The position numbers were made by a program, and so were the translations under genes. The notes under the pieces are model-generated. The model saw only the letters and a list, made by a program, of their open reading frames with translations, was not told where the DNA came from and searched no databases. A stretch of DNA of 64,000 bases, from contig NC_051096.1 of NCBI RefSeq assembly GCF_901709675.1, positions 7,593,001-7,657,000 of the forward strand. The letters are read 5' to 3'. Positions 47,401 to 60,000 of this stretch are shown here, one piece after another (within the stretch, counting starts at the first letter, position 1; the number at the start of each line of letters is the position of its first letter). This DNA comes from Syngnathus acus. Lineage: Eukaryota > Chordata > Actinopteri > Syngnathiformes > Syngnathidae.

Positions 47401-49554
47401 GGGTGTCTCAAAGGAAATAGATTACAGAGCCGACCGACAGTAATGAAACATTGTCAAAAAAACTTAGACGAACACTTTGAATGTCAGAAAAATGCTTGTG
47501 CTTAAACCTACACGATGTGTGCCAAAATCAAAATGGCGACTAGAACCACATACCACCTTCTAAATATCTTCTCATCTACTGATACCTGGAAGAAAGATGC
47601 TTCCTCGTTGAAGTCATCGCTTTAACCTAACGCTGCCGTCACAGCAGGGATTCAATTGCTGGGCCTGTACGCTAGCGCAGGTCAAAGGGCACGGCGGGAG
47701 CGTGTGATGATGAACGCCCATCCAAACCGGGCTGCAAAGAAGCGGCGAGGAAAGGACAAATCTCCTCAACTTATCAGCCGGTGTTTCTGCTTGATACATG
47801 AGCATAGCCAAAAACAATCACCAAGACCACAACAAATACGAGGCTCAGGTTAGTCTAGACGATTCTGACCGGGACAGATCCAAAGACAAGAACGGGGCCG
47901 GCAGACACCTCGCCGCATAAATCACGTACGACAAAAAGCAGAAAAGGGCCCGGCCGTGACCCTGGCTGGGTTCAAGCCCGTCCGGCGAGTCCGGCCGGGC
48001 CCGACCTGCTCCATCTGGCCGCTTATAAAAGGGCGCCATCTTAAATCACATCTAGCGGCGCGCATCTAATGACTACTGAGGCCCTGCATATTTCAACATT
48101 AATTCATTAGAGGCGGAGATCATCGTGGGGGAGAGGGTGTGTGTGTCGGAGGGGGTAAATCAGCGGCGGCGGGGAGAATCCTCGGCACACTCTGATTAAG
48201 GCCGTTATGTTTTATAGAAGCCATTTTTCAACGCCTCCTCTGACAGCACTTGAGGTTATTAAATTGTGGGCTTCAAAGAAAAGAGTGAGCGAGGAAAGGG
48301 AAGGGGGGGGAAGACGGATGACGACGAGAGAGAGCGATTAACAATGGCGACGAGATGCCTTGCCGGCTCTCTTTTGCTGCTGATAAAGTGAACTCCTTTT
48401 GATGTGTGTGTGTGTGTTTTCTGGGGTTATCTCTATCTCCTCACCAGGAGATGAGTGTGCGCCTCACTGTACATACATTGCACGCGGCCATTTTCTCTCT
48501 GTCGCCTTCGATGCAAGGATTGGGCCGAGATAAGCGACGGAGGACGCGCTCGTGTCCACGCCGCGACCTTGAATCGAGCGCACATTGAATACACCGTGTT
48601 GCTGTTTTTCCTTTCCCTTTTCGGTTTGTAGACTATTGCCATTTTTTGGTGACGGTGATAATACATTTTGAAATAACGACAAGGCCGAGTGAAGTTCAAA
48701 CCCCGCCCTCGGCGTCGGCTCCGGTGCCGCCAAGTCGGTTAAGACGATCTTCATTTTATTGGAGGATTTTCGTGATGATGATCACAGAATTTGAAGCTTC
48801 CCTCCACCCCGTCAGTCAATCGAGACAATGACCGATTATCGATATATTTTACGATAGAAAACATTCGAGCATATTTTTCTTGGTTGCACAGTAGAATAAA
48901 TCAACAATAAAAATAAATAAACCCTACGGGATATTCTGACGTGAAAAAGAAGACACAATGCACTGTGGTATTCCTAGACTGGTCACAATTAGAAAGCTTT
49001 GGTTAGAGTTCTGTGTTGCCGTGGTTACCCCAGAATGGATGCCCACCTGATATAACCCTTCTGGTAAGTCGTTCCACACGATGAATGCGGACATTTATAG
49101 ACCAATGCATCATGAGCAAAAAAAAAAAAAAAAAAAGTCCCTTTTTAGCACAACTGCTAAATGAAAGTTTAGCCTCACGACGAAAGATGAGCATCATCAA
49201 TGTGTCAGCTGTTTTTTCCGCTAAGCGTCAGCTAATGCGCCGCCAATCCAGCCCTTAACCTTTGAGATGCGCGTCGTACATCACCGCCAAAACGCGGCGC
49301 GGCCCGCCGATGAATTAACGAGCGGTGGCAGCTACTCGTCAGCCGGCGTCCTCCTTCAGCCCGCTGCCAGGCTTGTCAAAAGATTGAGTCATCGTATCTT
49401 GATAGCGACGGCGGCGCTCGCTCACTCTTGTAATGCTACACGTTTGGGGGACAAGTATTACACCACCACTTTTGTCCCAACTGATAAAGGAAGAAACCCC
49501 AAATAGCTGACCGGACTGGTCTAAAAAAATATATATCAGAATGAAAGTGAAATC

Positions 49555-50040
49555 AACGAAGAGCAAACACGATTGTCCAGTTGAGGGAAGGAAGAAGCGC
49601 ATACGGGAACGGTGAAAACCGACACTGGCTTGCAGGAAGAACAAATATAGATCGAACTTGAAATCAAACTGACGGACCAGACAGTTGAGGATGGAGCGCA
49701 TACAGAAAAATTAAAGGCAGACGTGACACTGCTAAAGTTCGACAATGATTGAATGAGATTTGGAAATGAAAGCGCAACTCACATAACTACAGCTGAGAGA
49801 GTCCATACGCAAAAGTCAAAAACTCCTCTTCTACGACTCTCTCGTGGGCAAAGCTGACATTAAAAGAAGAGTCAAGGATGGAGTGCATACAGGAACTTAA
49901 AAGGCCCAAAAAAAAGAGACGCTATTAGATGGGGTCGGATAAAGCTCAACTGAGATTCAACTTCTAATCAAAGAGGAGCGAACAAGATGGAACCATTGCA
50001 CGGTTGAGGGAGGAAGGAAGGAAGGAACATAAAAGGTAAA
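49555..50040 (+). repeat. Very degenerate tandem repeat (~100-120 bp period)
   Basis: Recurring related words suggest an old tandem array: GTTGAGGGAAGGAAGAAGCG with CATACGGGAACGG (about 49580), GTTGAGGATGGAGCGCATAC (about 49684), GTCAAGGATGGAGTGCATAC with AGGAACTTAAAAGG (about 49871), and GTTGAGGGAGGAAGGAAGG with AACATAAAAGG (about 50003). GAGCAAACACGATTGTCCAG and GAGCGAACAAGATGGAACCA appear to be the same preceding segment. Copies are too diverged to set exact borders by eye. Confidence 0.5.
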
Positions 50041-53030
50041 AAGTGATTGCCAGGCTAAATGACGCCTGATTCCCAAGGTGTTTGGCTTTCTCTCATGGGA
50101 ACTTCAAGTTGTTGCTTGGCACTGACAATTTCAGAGTCTCCTGAGGGGAACAAAAGACTATTTTTTTTTTTTTCTGTGAGACGAGCACACAAGCATCTCC
50201 AAGACCGACAGCCCGTCGACACGCAGACGCCGTCATCCCGAAACCGTCCGATGGAATTAATCAATGCGGCTAGCTTCCTATGCAAATACATAAGTGCTTA
50301 AATGGGAAATCAAAAGGATCCAAATGATACCGAGGTGAAAAAAAATAACATTTTGTCTTTGGAAGCAAAATGTAGCGGAGGCGTCGCAGTAGGTAGACAA
50401 AATGTTCTTAAGTAAGGTTGGAATTATTCCTGTCTTGGAAATGAACACAAGTGAGACAGCTTTGGGGAAAAATGGAAGGACAAATCGGCGGTCTGAAGAA
50501 TAAAACTATTTGACGCCGGCGAGCGCCATCGCAAGCCGCCGGCTGATTATTCCGTCTGCAAATGGCGTCGGATTTGACGACCAACCCAAAAGGCGTTTCA
50601 TATATAGCGCCGACCCCCGGGGGCCGCAGTTTGTCATAACGCGAGGGGAATTATGTATGATGCCCGCGCCCGGTGATGACATCACAATAGCGGGATGAAA
50701 TATAAGCGCGATATGGCGAGCTGATTGCCGAGTGCTGCGAGGGGCTTTCATTAAAAACAGCATATCGCTCATAAAAAGATTAGAGCCGGACAGCTGTTCC
50801 CCGATAGTGCGAGGGCTTCTCTCGTGGCTTCATCACCGGGAGGCACACCTGACAAATAGAACACACCGCAAACGCTTGTTTTGCACTCGTGCTGTCGTGT
50901 TGTTTTCTTTTGGCAAATACGCCAATCGTCTCCGAATGGGACTTTTTTTAGCCGACGGAATTTAGTCAATACGAAAAAAAATTATTTATGCTTTTTAGAT
51001 TGGAAAATGACTTGATTACAATGGCAAGATTGATTAAAATGAGCCGACTGGGCCGAACCATTTTCCACAAAACGGCCTCACCCAAATGTATCGAACCTAC
51101 TAAGTTTTAAAAACAAACAAAGGCCGAGCCTTCAAATGTGTCAGAAAGTACTATTGTACTCTTAACATCACGCACGCACAGCGCAGTACGGAATTGCCTT
51201 CTGTCAACAAGCAAGTGCAGAAGAATATCGCGAGTGCCATTGCTAATTTGGCGGGAGAGGCCGCCACGCGAGTCAGCCTCGCTCAGCACTTCAAAGACTC
51301 CAGAGCATCAAAAAATGAAGGGGGGAGAGGGAGTGCGCTCGTCGCACGCGTCACTCTCGCTTGCCGGGGAAATCTTGGCATGAAAGGAGAAATTTACGCT
51401 CAAATCCAAGGAAAGTGATATTCCTCGTGAAGCGTAGTGTTTGCACAGTGAAATTGAAAATGAAAGGCGGCAGTGGCAGGCACATGCACAGGCTAACGCG
51501 CGCATGCACACGCTAGCTATCCGTTTGCAGAATTTCCAAGTGCAAATAAAGTGTAACATCTCCGGCGGAATGTGACGTTTAAACGTCAACGTGGGTTCGA
51601 GCCGTGACGAGCGCACCGATTCCTATTTTCCTTTTCAATATAAGCGGCACGACATCGACGGCTTAGATCACTCGTGCTCCGGTGTGACTGTTTTCTTCTG
51701 ATATAAACCAACGAGCTGTTTATAAGACATGAAATTGGCCCCGATTCCAAACTTTCGTCCAATGTATGCAGAAAGTCAAGGACGTTTGTCTCAATGACAA
51801 CTATTTTGAAGTTTGTCCCACAAGAAATTGCCCCATTAAGTGCCCCGCTTTGATTTAGCTCATCTCCCGTCAGCTCTCTAAACTGTAACAATCTCCGCTA
51901 CGAAGATAAAGCCAAACGGCACGGCGGAGGCAAGGAAGAAAACAACCAAAATAAATTGCCTATGTAGATAGCCAGAAAGTGTCCGGAATTGAGAAGAACG
52001 ATAAGCCGGCGGCGGCGGATAAAACGTGCGGGACGGACGAGGAGCGACGTGGCCATTACAGGTGCTCTCATCACCGAGGGGAGCATGTGTCGAGCGGGAA
52101 AGAAAGGGGAAGTCGCGGCGGGAAGACAATGGCTTCCGACAGCCGCACAATAGCTTCATTAGGGGCGCTTCGCATTATCGGCCGGCGGGAGATAGAAGGG
52201 AAATATCAGAGCGGACACGCGTCGCCCAGGCCCCGTCGTCCCGGCCTGCCACATTGGCGAGCGGCTAATCTGATCCCCGCCCGAGGTGGCGGTGACGGGG
52301 AATGAGGAATTAACGCCGACGTTACATCCGACTGTAAAAGCATCCAATCCCCGTCCACATGTCCGTCAACTCGCGGACAGGAAAAAAAGTTGGAATAAGT
52401 TCCATTTCCTCGTCTCCTGCCCGTCTGCCAATTCCACATCTAAAAGGCCGGAGCTCAAAATAATGACGCGGCTTTAGCCGAGTCAGCATTAAGGACGACC
52501 GCTAACGACACCGGCATACGTCCCTTTTGTCATTAGCACCCGTTTTGAACCCTCTCCTTCCGCGACGCCCTCGGCGTGCACCCGCCCGGGCCATCCGTCA
52601 CGCCAATCAATCACCGTTGGCTGTCATTCGACACTTAGAATCTATTATAGAAATTAACTCCTTAACCCTCGTGCGGCGCTCCACGACCGCTCAAGACGGA
52701 CGACGGGAAGCTATCGTACTCGAAGACGGTGACGGGAAGGACAACGAGGTCACGGTGTTTGCCGGCTAGATCGGCTTTAGTACAAACATTCATCTTAGGA
52801 ACATTACAGACACGCAAAGAACGCAAAAGTTCCATCTGAATTTGGACCGACAGCCAGGACTCAGGAGACGGAAATAACCGAGTTCCGAGTTGGCCTTAAG
52901 TGGCGGGAAAGTCCTCGGCTGATTCAATCGTCGGCGTTTATCATCAAGATACGCTAATGCGGCGCGGCTGTTGCCATTTACGCTCGGTGTCGCGGGCCGT
53001 ACACACCAGCTCCCTAAATGGAGCCGTCAC
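50041..53030. other. Upstream gene-free flank, middle part B
   Basis: No protein family, RNA gene or mobile element is recognised. A B-box-like GGTTCGAGCC at about 51594 lacks a matching A-box or cloverleaf. Moderately GC-rich, single-copy-looking blocks occur at about 50510-50830 and 51950-52480. I cannot assign function. Confidence 0.5.
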
Positions 53031-53039
53031 GGCGACTCT

Positions 53040-54000
53040 TTGAAAGGATCACGCTAACCTCCATTTAACAATCTCTTCGTCAAATCCCACAGGGCGGCGC
53101 TTTGATTACGCCCGCAATTAGCCATGTCACAAATTAAGCATTCAGGTTGCTGTTTTCAAACCAATTAGCCCGCTCTCTTGCTAGGACTTGTTGATTAATT
53201 ATAGATATTTAGTCTGAGAAAGGAGGCATTAATTATTAATCTAAATTGAATTACACAGTATAATTAAGCGCATCTATTTTGGGCGTGCTGTTGTCTTTCT
53301 TTTCATACAGTCCCACATTGTTTGTGTCAGAACAGCGCCCACCATATGACCTTAGCAAAAAGGCGTCACGGGCAATAACTGGACCGCTAATATACTGTGG
53401 GCTGCACTGGCATCTATTCAAAAAAGTCAGTGCATTAAAAAGCAAGAAGAAGAGAAGGGCCCCTACTGAGCTCTTGTAATAATCTTTGTTCCCATGGAAC
53501 AGAGAGAACGGTATTGTTCTCGGCTAGCAAACTTTTAGAATGATTAATTTCTAGAACAGGGGCTGGCAAAGCATGGCGCGCATTTTTTTTATCCTCATTT
53601 ACAGGAGGCCTGATTCTGATCTAAAGCTATCTAATTCCTTGCTTTTTTTTTTTTTTTACATTTACACGACCATATTCCGATGTGGCCATAAATCAGAATT
53701 GTGTCACTTGGACCACACAGTGCAAATGCCGCCATAGAAACCAGATGAGGACTTGTTTACTGCGGCGCTGTGAAGTAATGTAATGGGTGTTTACAGGTGA
53801 CAGCATGGAGTCCTTAAACAATATTTACTGCGGCGCCGGCGTCCTTGCACGCTTGACACGGCAGATTGACGGCGGGGGAGTGAATTACAGCATAAAAGGT
53901 CAGGAAAAAATAACTAAATGCATCGCCGGTTACTTCACCGCCTCATTAGCATTGATGGACAGCTTATTAAAAATCAAGTTAGTGAGTGAAAAACGCCATA
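53040..54000. promoter_or_regulatory. Candidate conserved non-coding element pair
   Basis: About 53095-53285 holds GATTACGCCCGCAATTAGCC, CAAACCAATTAGCCCGCTCT, TTGTTGATTAATTATAGATA and GGCATTAATTATTAATC, an unusually high density of homeodomain cores without simple-repeat periodicity. About 53785-54000 holds ACAGGTGACAGCATGGAGTC, GCCGGTTACTTCACCGCC and TCATTAGCATTGATGGACAG. A T-run (53645-53658) lies between. Regulatory function is inferred from composition and location only. Confidence 0.35.
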
Positions 54001-57000
54001 AAACTTTGATAGGCGTCGTGGTGTGCGGCTGTTGCCGGGCAGAATTACTGCTATTGTCAGCTTTTGTTCGGAAAGTCGGAAATGTAACAATCAAAAAGCA
54101 AAACCTAAATTCTTACTCCATACATGTAAGTAATCACGTTGGGCTAATATATCCGATTATACACAATCGGAGGTCAAATTTAATTGGAATTTTGAATTTG
54201 GTTCTGAAGTAGCAGTACTCCATTTTTGTCCCAAGTCTTGGCACTTTTGCCATCTCTGAAAATCATCCAACTTGCTGGTGTATTTGTACGCTATCAGCAT
54301 GCGGGAGGGAAGGCATTCCCGCAGCTAAAGCGAGCGTCGATGAGCCGAAGAGATTAGCGTACTTATCATAATCACCATTTGCACGCGCGTACAGTTTATT
54401 GCTTTGGGTGAAGGCTTACAACGGCATCTTTTCTAATAAGCGCAGGTTGGGCGCAAATGGCGGCGGATAATCGAACGCTAAATTCACTCTGGGTGCCTCA
54501 AGGAAACGCGGCATCGCGGGACTCCTTTATTTACCTAATAGATTTAACGCTAGTCGGCTGAAAGCAGAATATAAGCGCCGGGACAAAACATCGCATTAGA
54601 AGAAGAAATAGCGTGACCAAAAAAATAGTTGCTAAAGACTTTGATCCGTTGTTTCTATGCATGCGTGTCGAATTATTTTGAACGTCATCAATTAATTCAA
54701 TTTAAATTGCAAGCAGTGATAAACAGGCCACTTTTATGGCAAATGCTGAAATAAGTTGTTCACTTTTTGTATATTTCCATGACAAGAATGTGAAAGTCAC
54801 GAAAAACATCAGCTGAAAAAGCAACGTGGTGCCAGATTGCAAGCTCACCACCCCTCCCCCACTTCCACCATAATTCATGCGCGAGATCATTAATTCATAG
54901 TCGCAATTGAAAGGAACCATGGTGGACCTCTCTCGCACATGAGCGCATCTCATTTAAAATGTTACAACCTATATGAATGAATTAGCTTAAATCATGGTGA
55001 CCGATGCGCAACACCCGCTATGAATTATTACTATGCATGGAAACGTTCGGAGATGAGACACAGCTGTATACCCCCCACCCCCCCAAAAAAGATTGTAGCT
55101 CTGAGAGACTTCCAGAATTTCAATTTCACTTAAAAGCATGAAAATTTAAAGCCTTGTCAATCACCAGGCCACTGTCAGAATGAAGTGGCCATTTTGTTTT
55201 TGTCATTGCGACTCAATCTGAGGCGGGTGAAGTTTGATGACTCGCCGTGAACTCCCTAAAAAGTAACGCTGTCCAAGTATGCATCCCAAAACCCTCACGG
55301 AGTCACATGGAGCGCTAATAAAAGCCAGGCGCCCGGTACGGACCTCATAGTGTCACCACGGGGCTCCTTATTATTATGAACATCATTCGTCTGGATGTCT
55401 GGCTCGCCGCGCAGATAGGCGAGGGTGACATGTTAATAAACGACCCAGGGTGCCTCGGTGGCACGGGCCTCTTCCTCACGGCTGCCCTCAGCCACATCAG
55501 CGACACGAGCGCACATGTGCAAAGACACGTATACAACCGTTCCCCCGGCGGCGACGGGAGGCGGCGATTTGTTTTCCGTGAAGGTCCCCGGCGCTCGTCT
55601 ATTGTTGTTTGCACTGAAGGGGACAAATCCAATTCATTGTGATGACAAGGAGGCTGCGATACGCCGGAATAAGGAGAGCGAGGGATGAGATACAAGGGAG
55701 GAGAAAAAGGAGCTGCTTTGAGCGGCATTGGGGATGGGCGGCGTTGACTGTAAATTAATTGGGAATTAATTGGAAAGTGCAAAGTGGCGAGGAGGAGGTT
55801 TCTAATGACCGGCCCGCTTCAGCATTATTCTACTTGGCGTGACACTGGAATGGAAAAGGAGCTGAGAACATTCAGATAGATTCTCCCATTCACGTGTGTT
55901 GATAGTTTAAGAAAAAGAAAGAAACCCCCCCCCCCATATGTAGATTTATCTGGATCCGCATCAAATGACGCCGGCTCTTCTGCAATCAGACCCTGAGAAA
56001 GCGGCGACCGCTCGCGACTGCTCGCCTTCTCCGCGCAGTCGCCCGTGAACTTGCTGAACCGAGAAAGCGTGTGATGGAGAACACTTAGGCCCTCTCATCC
56101 ATTTCACATTTGTTCCAATCAATTATTGAAGTCGACAGCCAATTACAAAGCAAGAGGATTTGAGCGGCGTCTCCAAAGGCTGGCATTAAACGTCCGCGGG
56201 GCGGCGGAATAAGCGGTGCGATTAATTTACAGTTGGGCGCGGGAGGTGTTTTTCATCCGTCCGTCGGCAAACAACCCGCCCGCCATATGATTTCAAGTAT
56301 TAAGATCAGAGAAGTAGGGGGAGGAGGGGGGGTTGGTGTCGGGCTCATCAGCCGGCGATAACAGGTTGAGCTGAAGTTTTAATTGTGTTTTGATCCATGC
56401 GATTACATACAGCATTCTACTTCTTAAAAATCTGTAATTACCGCCTCCTTTGTCCGCCTAATTGGGCCGGCCGAGCGACGCCGCATGAGAATGAGGATCA
56501 TTGTAAAGATCTTTTGATGTATTTGCCGCCTTAATGAGTGAATAAGGAGCATTTTTCCATCTTTGGGCTCACTCCAGCTCTTCGTTTGTTCCTTGGGAAT
56601 GATGGAAAGCTCATTTATTTGCCCATGCAAATTGCCGTTTATTATAAGAGCAGATACGAGGAGTCCAGTTCCAGTATGTGAGCGTGGAAAAATGCTATTT
56701 TACACACACTGAGCATTCATACATAGCGAATTTGAACCCGAGACATTCTGGCATGGCGTCCTCTGCGTCTCATCTACTGTTTCTGATCAGCCAGAAAGGA
56801 TGCTGTCACTATAATGCATGATGGGAAAGAGAAAGCAGGTGTGGAGATGATTCCCCCCCTTCATGTTGAATAATTGCATCGACAACCTCCTCTCTCCGCC
56901 CGCCCCCGGCTTGCTTAGCGAATCCACCCCTGCGAGGCTCCGCTAGCGGCGGGTCGCATCCACCTGCCAAGCGCTAAACGCGAGTCCATCCATCACGGCG

Positions 57001-60000
57001 CCACTTGACAAATACATTCCATAATAGAAGTTTATTTTTTATGGGAGGCTGAATCAGAGGCCTTCCCATGCATACAAAAACGTGTCAACGTTATTTATGG
57101 GACCTGCTGAGAGCCACAGTATGTCATATCAAACTCCTATTTTGCTTTGCCTGACGCGCCGGCGCCTGTCAATATGGACGCCGCCATCAATAATGAGGAA
57201 CACCGGCAGAGATAAAAGAAAAAAAAAAAAACTCCGGGCGGGCGGGTCGAGTGGAAGAACGTCCTAGCGCAAGTGCACCGATAAGAGCGCACAACTAGTA
57301 CACTGATAGCACCGCACACAAACCGCCGCACTGATATTGCCAAATAGACATTTCTTACTGAAGTCTAAGACTTCAACGTTCCTTTAAAGAAGCACTCTTT
57401 AGTGCTTATAATTAATGTATACTTGAAGTATTCCTCATCTCCAAATAAGAGGTCAAGTATGCTCAAGTGTACTAAAGCAAAAAAAAACAAATGCAAATGA
57501 AACATTGTACGATATAATTTCATTAAAAGTGGACTCGCTTAATGCTAATGATGTCAAACACAAACGTCTGCTCGCCAAGTCAAAACAAAGACATCAGTGT
57601 TATTACGGTGGGCTTGCTATTTGGGGAAAGATGAACCTGCCGCTGACCTCTCCATCTCCATTATTGAGACCGTAGGGTTGCTTTCTTTGTATCACATGGC
57701 CTTGGGTGACTCTTGACACCCGACCGCTTGTTCCTCGAGAACATCTGTTAAAACTCCGGTCTTGCTTACAGGGTAAAGGAGACACTTGGTCCAAAGCTCT
57801 TGTCAGATCCCATACGGACGACTGCAGTGTGACCTTTACAGGACGGTACACGCGGGCTATCGCTCGCCTTTAAAAGTGGCTTACTGGCACCAGAGACCCG
57901 TGCTCGCCCACAGGCTGATGTCAGACCACTGCCAGATTTAGTCCAGCTTGCATGTTGTACTCGTGTCTTGGCCCACAGCCCAAGCGTACGATTGTTGTTA
58001 CGTGTAGGAACAAAAGACCAAATTGGCCAGAAATTCTCCGTCAAGATTGCTAACGGCCTTGTTTTATCTTTTCGTCAAGTGTCAGATTGCAGATCTTGTC
58101 ACAAACCAGCTGGATGAGTTTAGCGTAGCTTGGTTGGAACAGTTGGATGACTTCACTCTTCGATGATGCACCTCTGCGTTAAATATCCTTTTTAAGAGTC
58201 AAAACGTTCATCGCATCATAAAACATTTCAACACGTGTTTTGGGGGGGCATGTCTTTTACATCTTTTGCAAAATTATAATCGTAGCTCAGCCATATGGAG
58301 CATATGTGAGATTACTGTCACATGTAAGACACAGACAGTTGTGGTTAAGCTCTTTTTTTTTTCTCATCTTTGAACTACTTTTAGAATTTAAAGGTCATCA
58401 CAGCCCTGTCGGTTAAAACCATTGCGATGAAAAGTTTTCTGTTTCTCAGAACAGCTGGGCAACTTGGTGATCTTCCAGCAGCGACTAAGGGAAAAACATA
58501 CAACAACAAAAATACAATCTAGCCTGACGGTGAGTCACCACCGTAAGCAGAAAGGTTCCATGATGAGTCACTGGGAATTTCGAGGCCAAATACTTCCATG
58601 CAGCAGCAAGCTGGAGCAACAAAGACACCGCCGACATGTGTCTTAAGACGTCATTTATCAATTTCCAATGACGTGCCAAATAAAGACAGTGTCATTGCCA
58701 GACAATTATGTACATTTTCACAGTTACAAGATTCTTACCATGACTACCATTTTCCTTCATTTAACACATTGGTATACCTCAAATCCACTTTCGTACACTA
58801 TGACAATGCTACAGAGAGGGAAGCTGCTGGAAAGCATTTCATTGGCTTTACCCACACAGGGCCTGAGTCCTGTCAATCAACTTGACTGACAGCTCCTTTT
58901 TCAGCGTAAAGAAAAAAGCCAAGCAAATGGGGTCCCCAGATAAAAGCTGACAAACCAATCAAAAAGAGACGGAAATTAGGCCGGCTGACTTGAGGAGTGC
59001 CAGTCACGCTGATTGACAGGGCTTTCGCAGGTGACTCCTAGCTGGCCCGGGCGAGCGAGCGGTGGGAAATGTCTGCTTTGGATCATACTCCACGCACAAA
59101 ATGCAATTAGCGTTCGGCAACGATTTCTTCGCTACATTTCTTATTGGCTTAGATCGATCGAAAGATCGCCGAGCGCTGACTAAATTGGAGCCGATTTTGA
59201 CGGTATTCAGGATTTTGCTTACTGGGCCGAACAACAAAAACAAAAATATTTCCTTCCATTTTTTTCTCTTTGTGACAGGTTGTCTGCTAAATTTATCAGG
59301 TATTGTATATGTACATAATCATTTGCTAATAATAAAAGGCGATACGTGTAATATTTTTGGTATGCTAATCACCTGACAAGATTCTTCCATCAACAACTAT
59401 TTCAACCCCAGATCTGGACTGATGAAGTCATGTTAGGAGGAGGTTGAAGGACTCAAATAAAGCCAGACATGCTACTAATAGCAAGATAAATGTAAGGAAA
59501 TAAAAAAAAAAAATGTATAAAATGCCAAGTGACAAAACTTGACTGTTGGATTTTCTTCTGCAAAGCCTCACATAATGATCTGCAAATCCCATTAGAGCCA
59601 CGGTGACAGAGCATGAACTTGGCTCGCTTTTATGTGTTTAATCCTCGCATCCGGAACTTGAAAGCAACAAACCATCCGATGGCGAGATGGGCCCAATTGA
59701 CTTCGGCTCCGATTAGCCGCGCTCGCGTGTAAAGGGTCGGCGTTTTTTTGGCGTACAAAGTCACGCAGAAGGGAGACTAGCGCGCATCTCGTCATGTCAT
59801 CGCTGATGCTCCGAGCGTTGATGTGTTGTGCCGAGCGCCTCATTCATAACTTATGATACCAGCGGGCCCTTTAGCCAAACATAATGAAAGGCGATGAGTA
59901 AAAGGAATGGGAGATGCGCGGCTGTCATTTGCACGCCGCTTAACGGCATGAAAGAGCAAATCAAACGTCGAGATTCCTTGACGCCGAGGCTAAGTGGATG

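Larger units (their letters stand above)
42853..49520. other. Upstream gene-free flank, middle part A
   Basis: No recognised gene. Notable items are a homopurine tract ending in a run of about 18 G (43287-43354), a T-run near 43149-43165, GC-rich patches near 44030-44090 and 44850-44960, and a G12 run near 47030-47042. A possible hAT relic is at about 46538-46600 (TAGGGATGGGCGGGTACCA). An unidentified minus-strand frame at 45894-46127 encodes 77 residues with protein-like composition (QEGLLDQLDSFSGSDCAILW, LADMLNWDYEGRENILAV), but I recognise no family and see no splice context. Confidence 0.55.

Noticed and set aside
51590-51606. B-box-like GGTTCGAGCC suggesting a tRNA
   Set aside because: No A-box at the right distance and no cloverleaf can be drawn around it.
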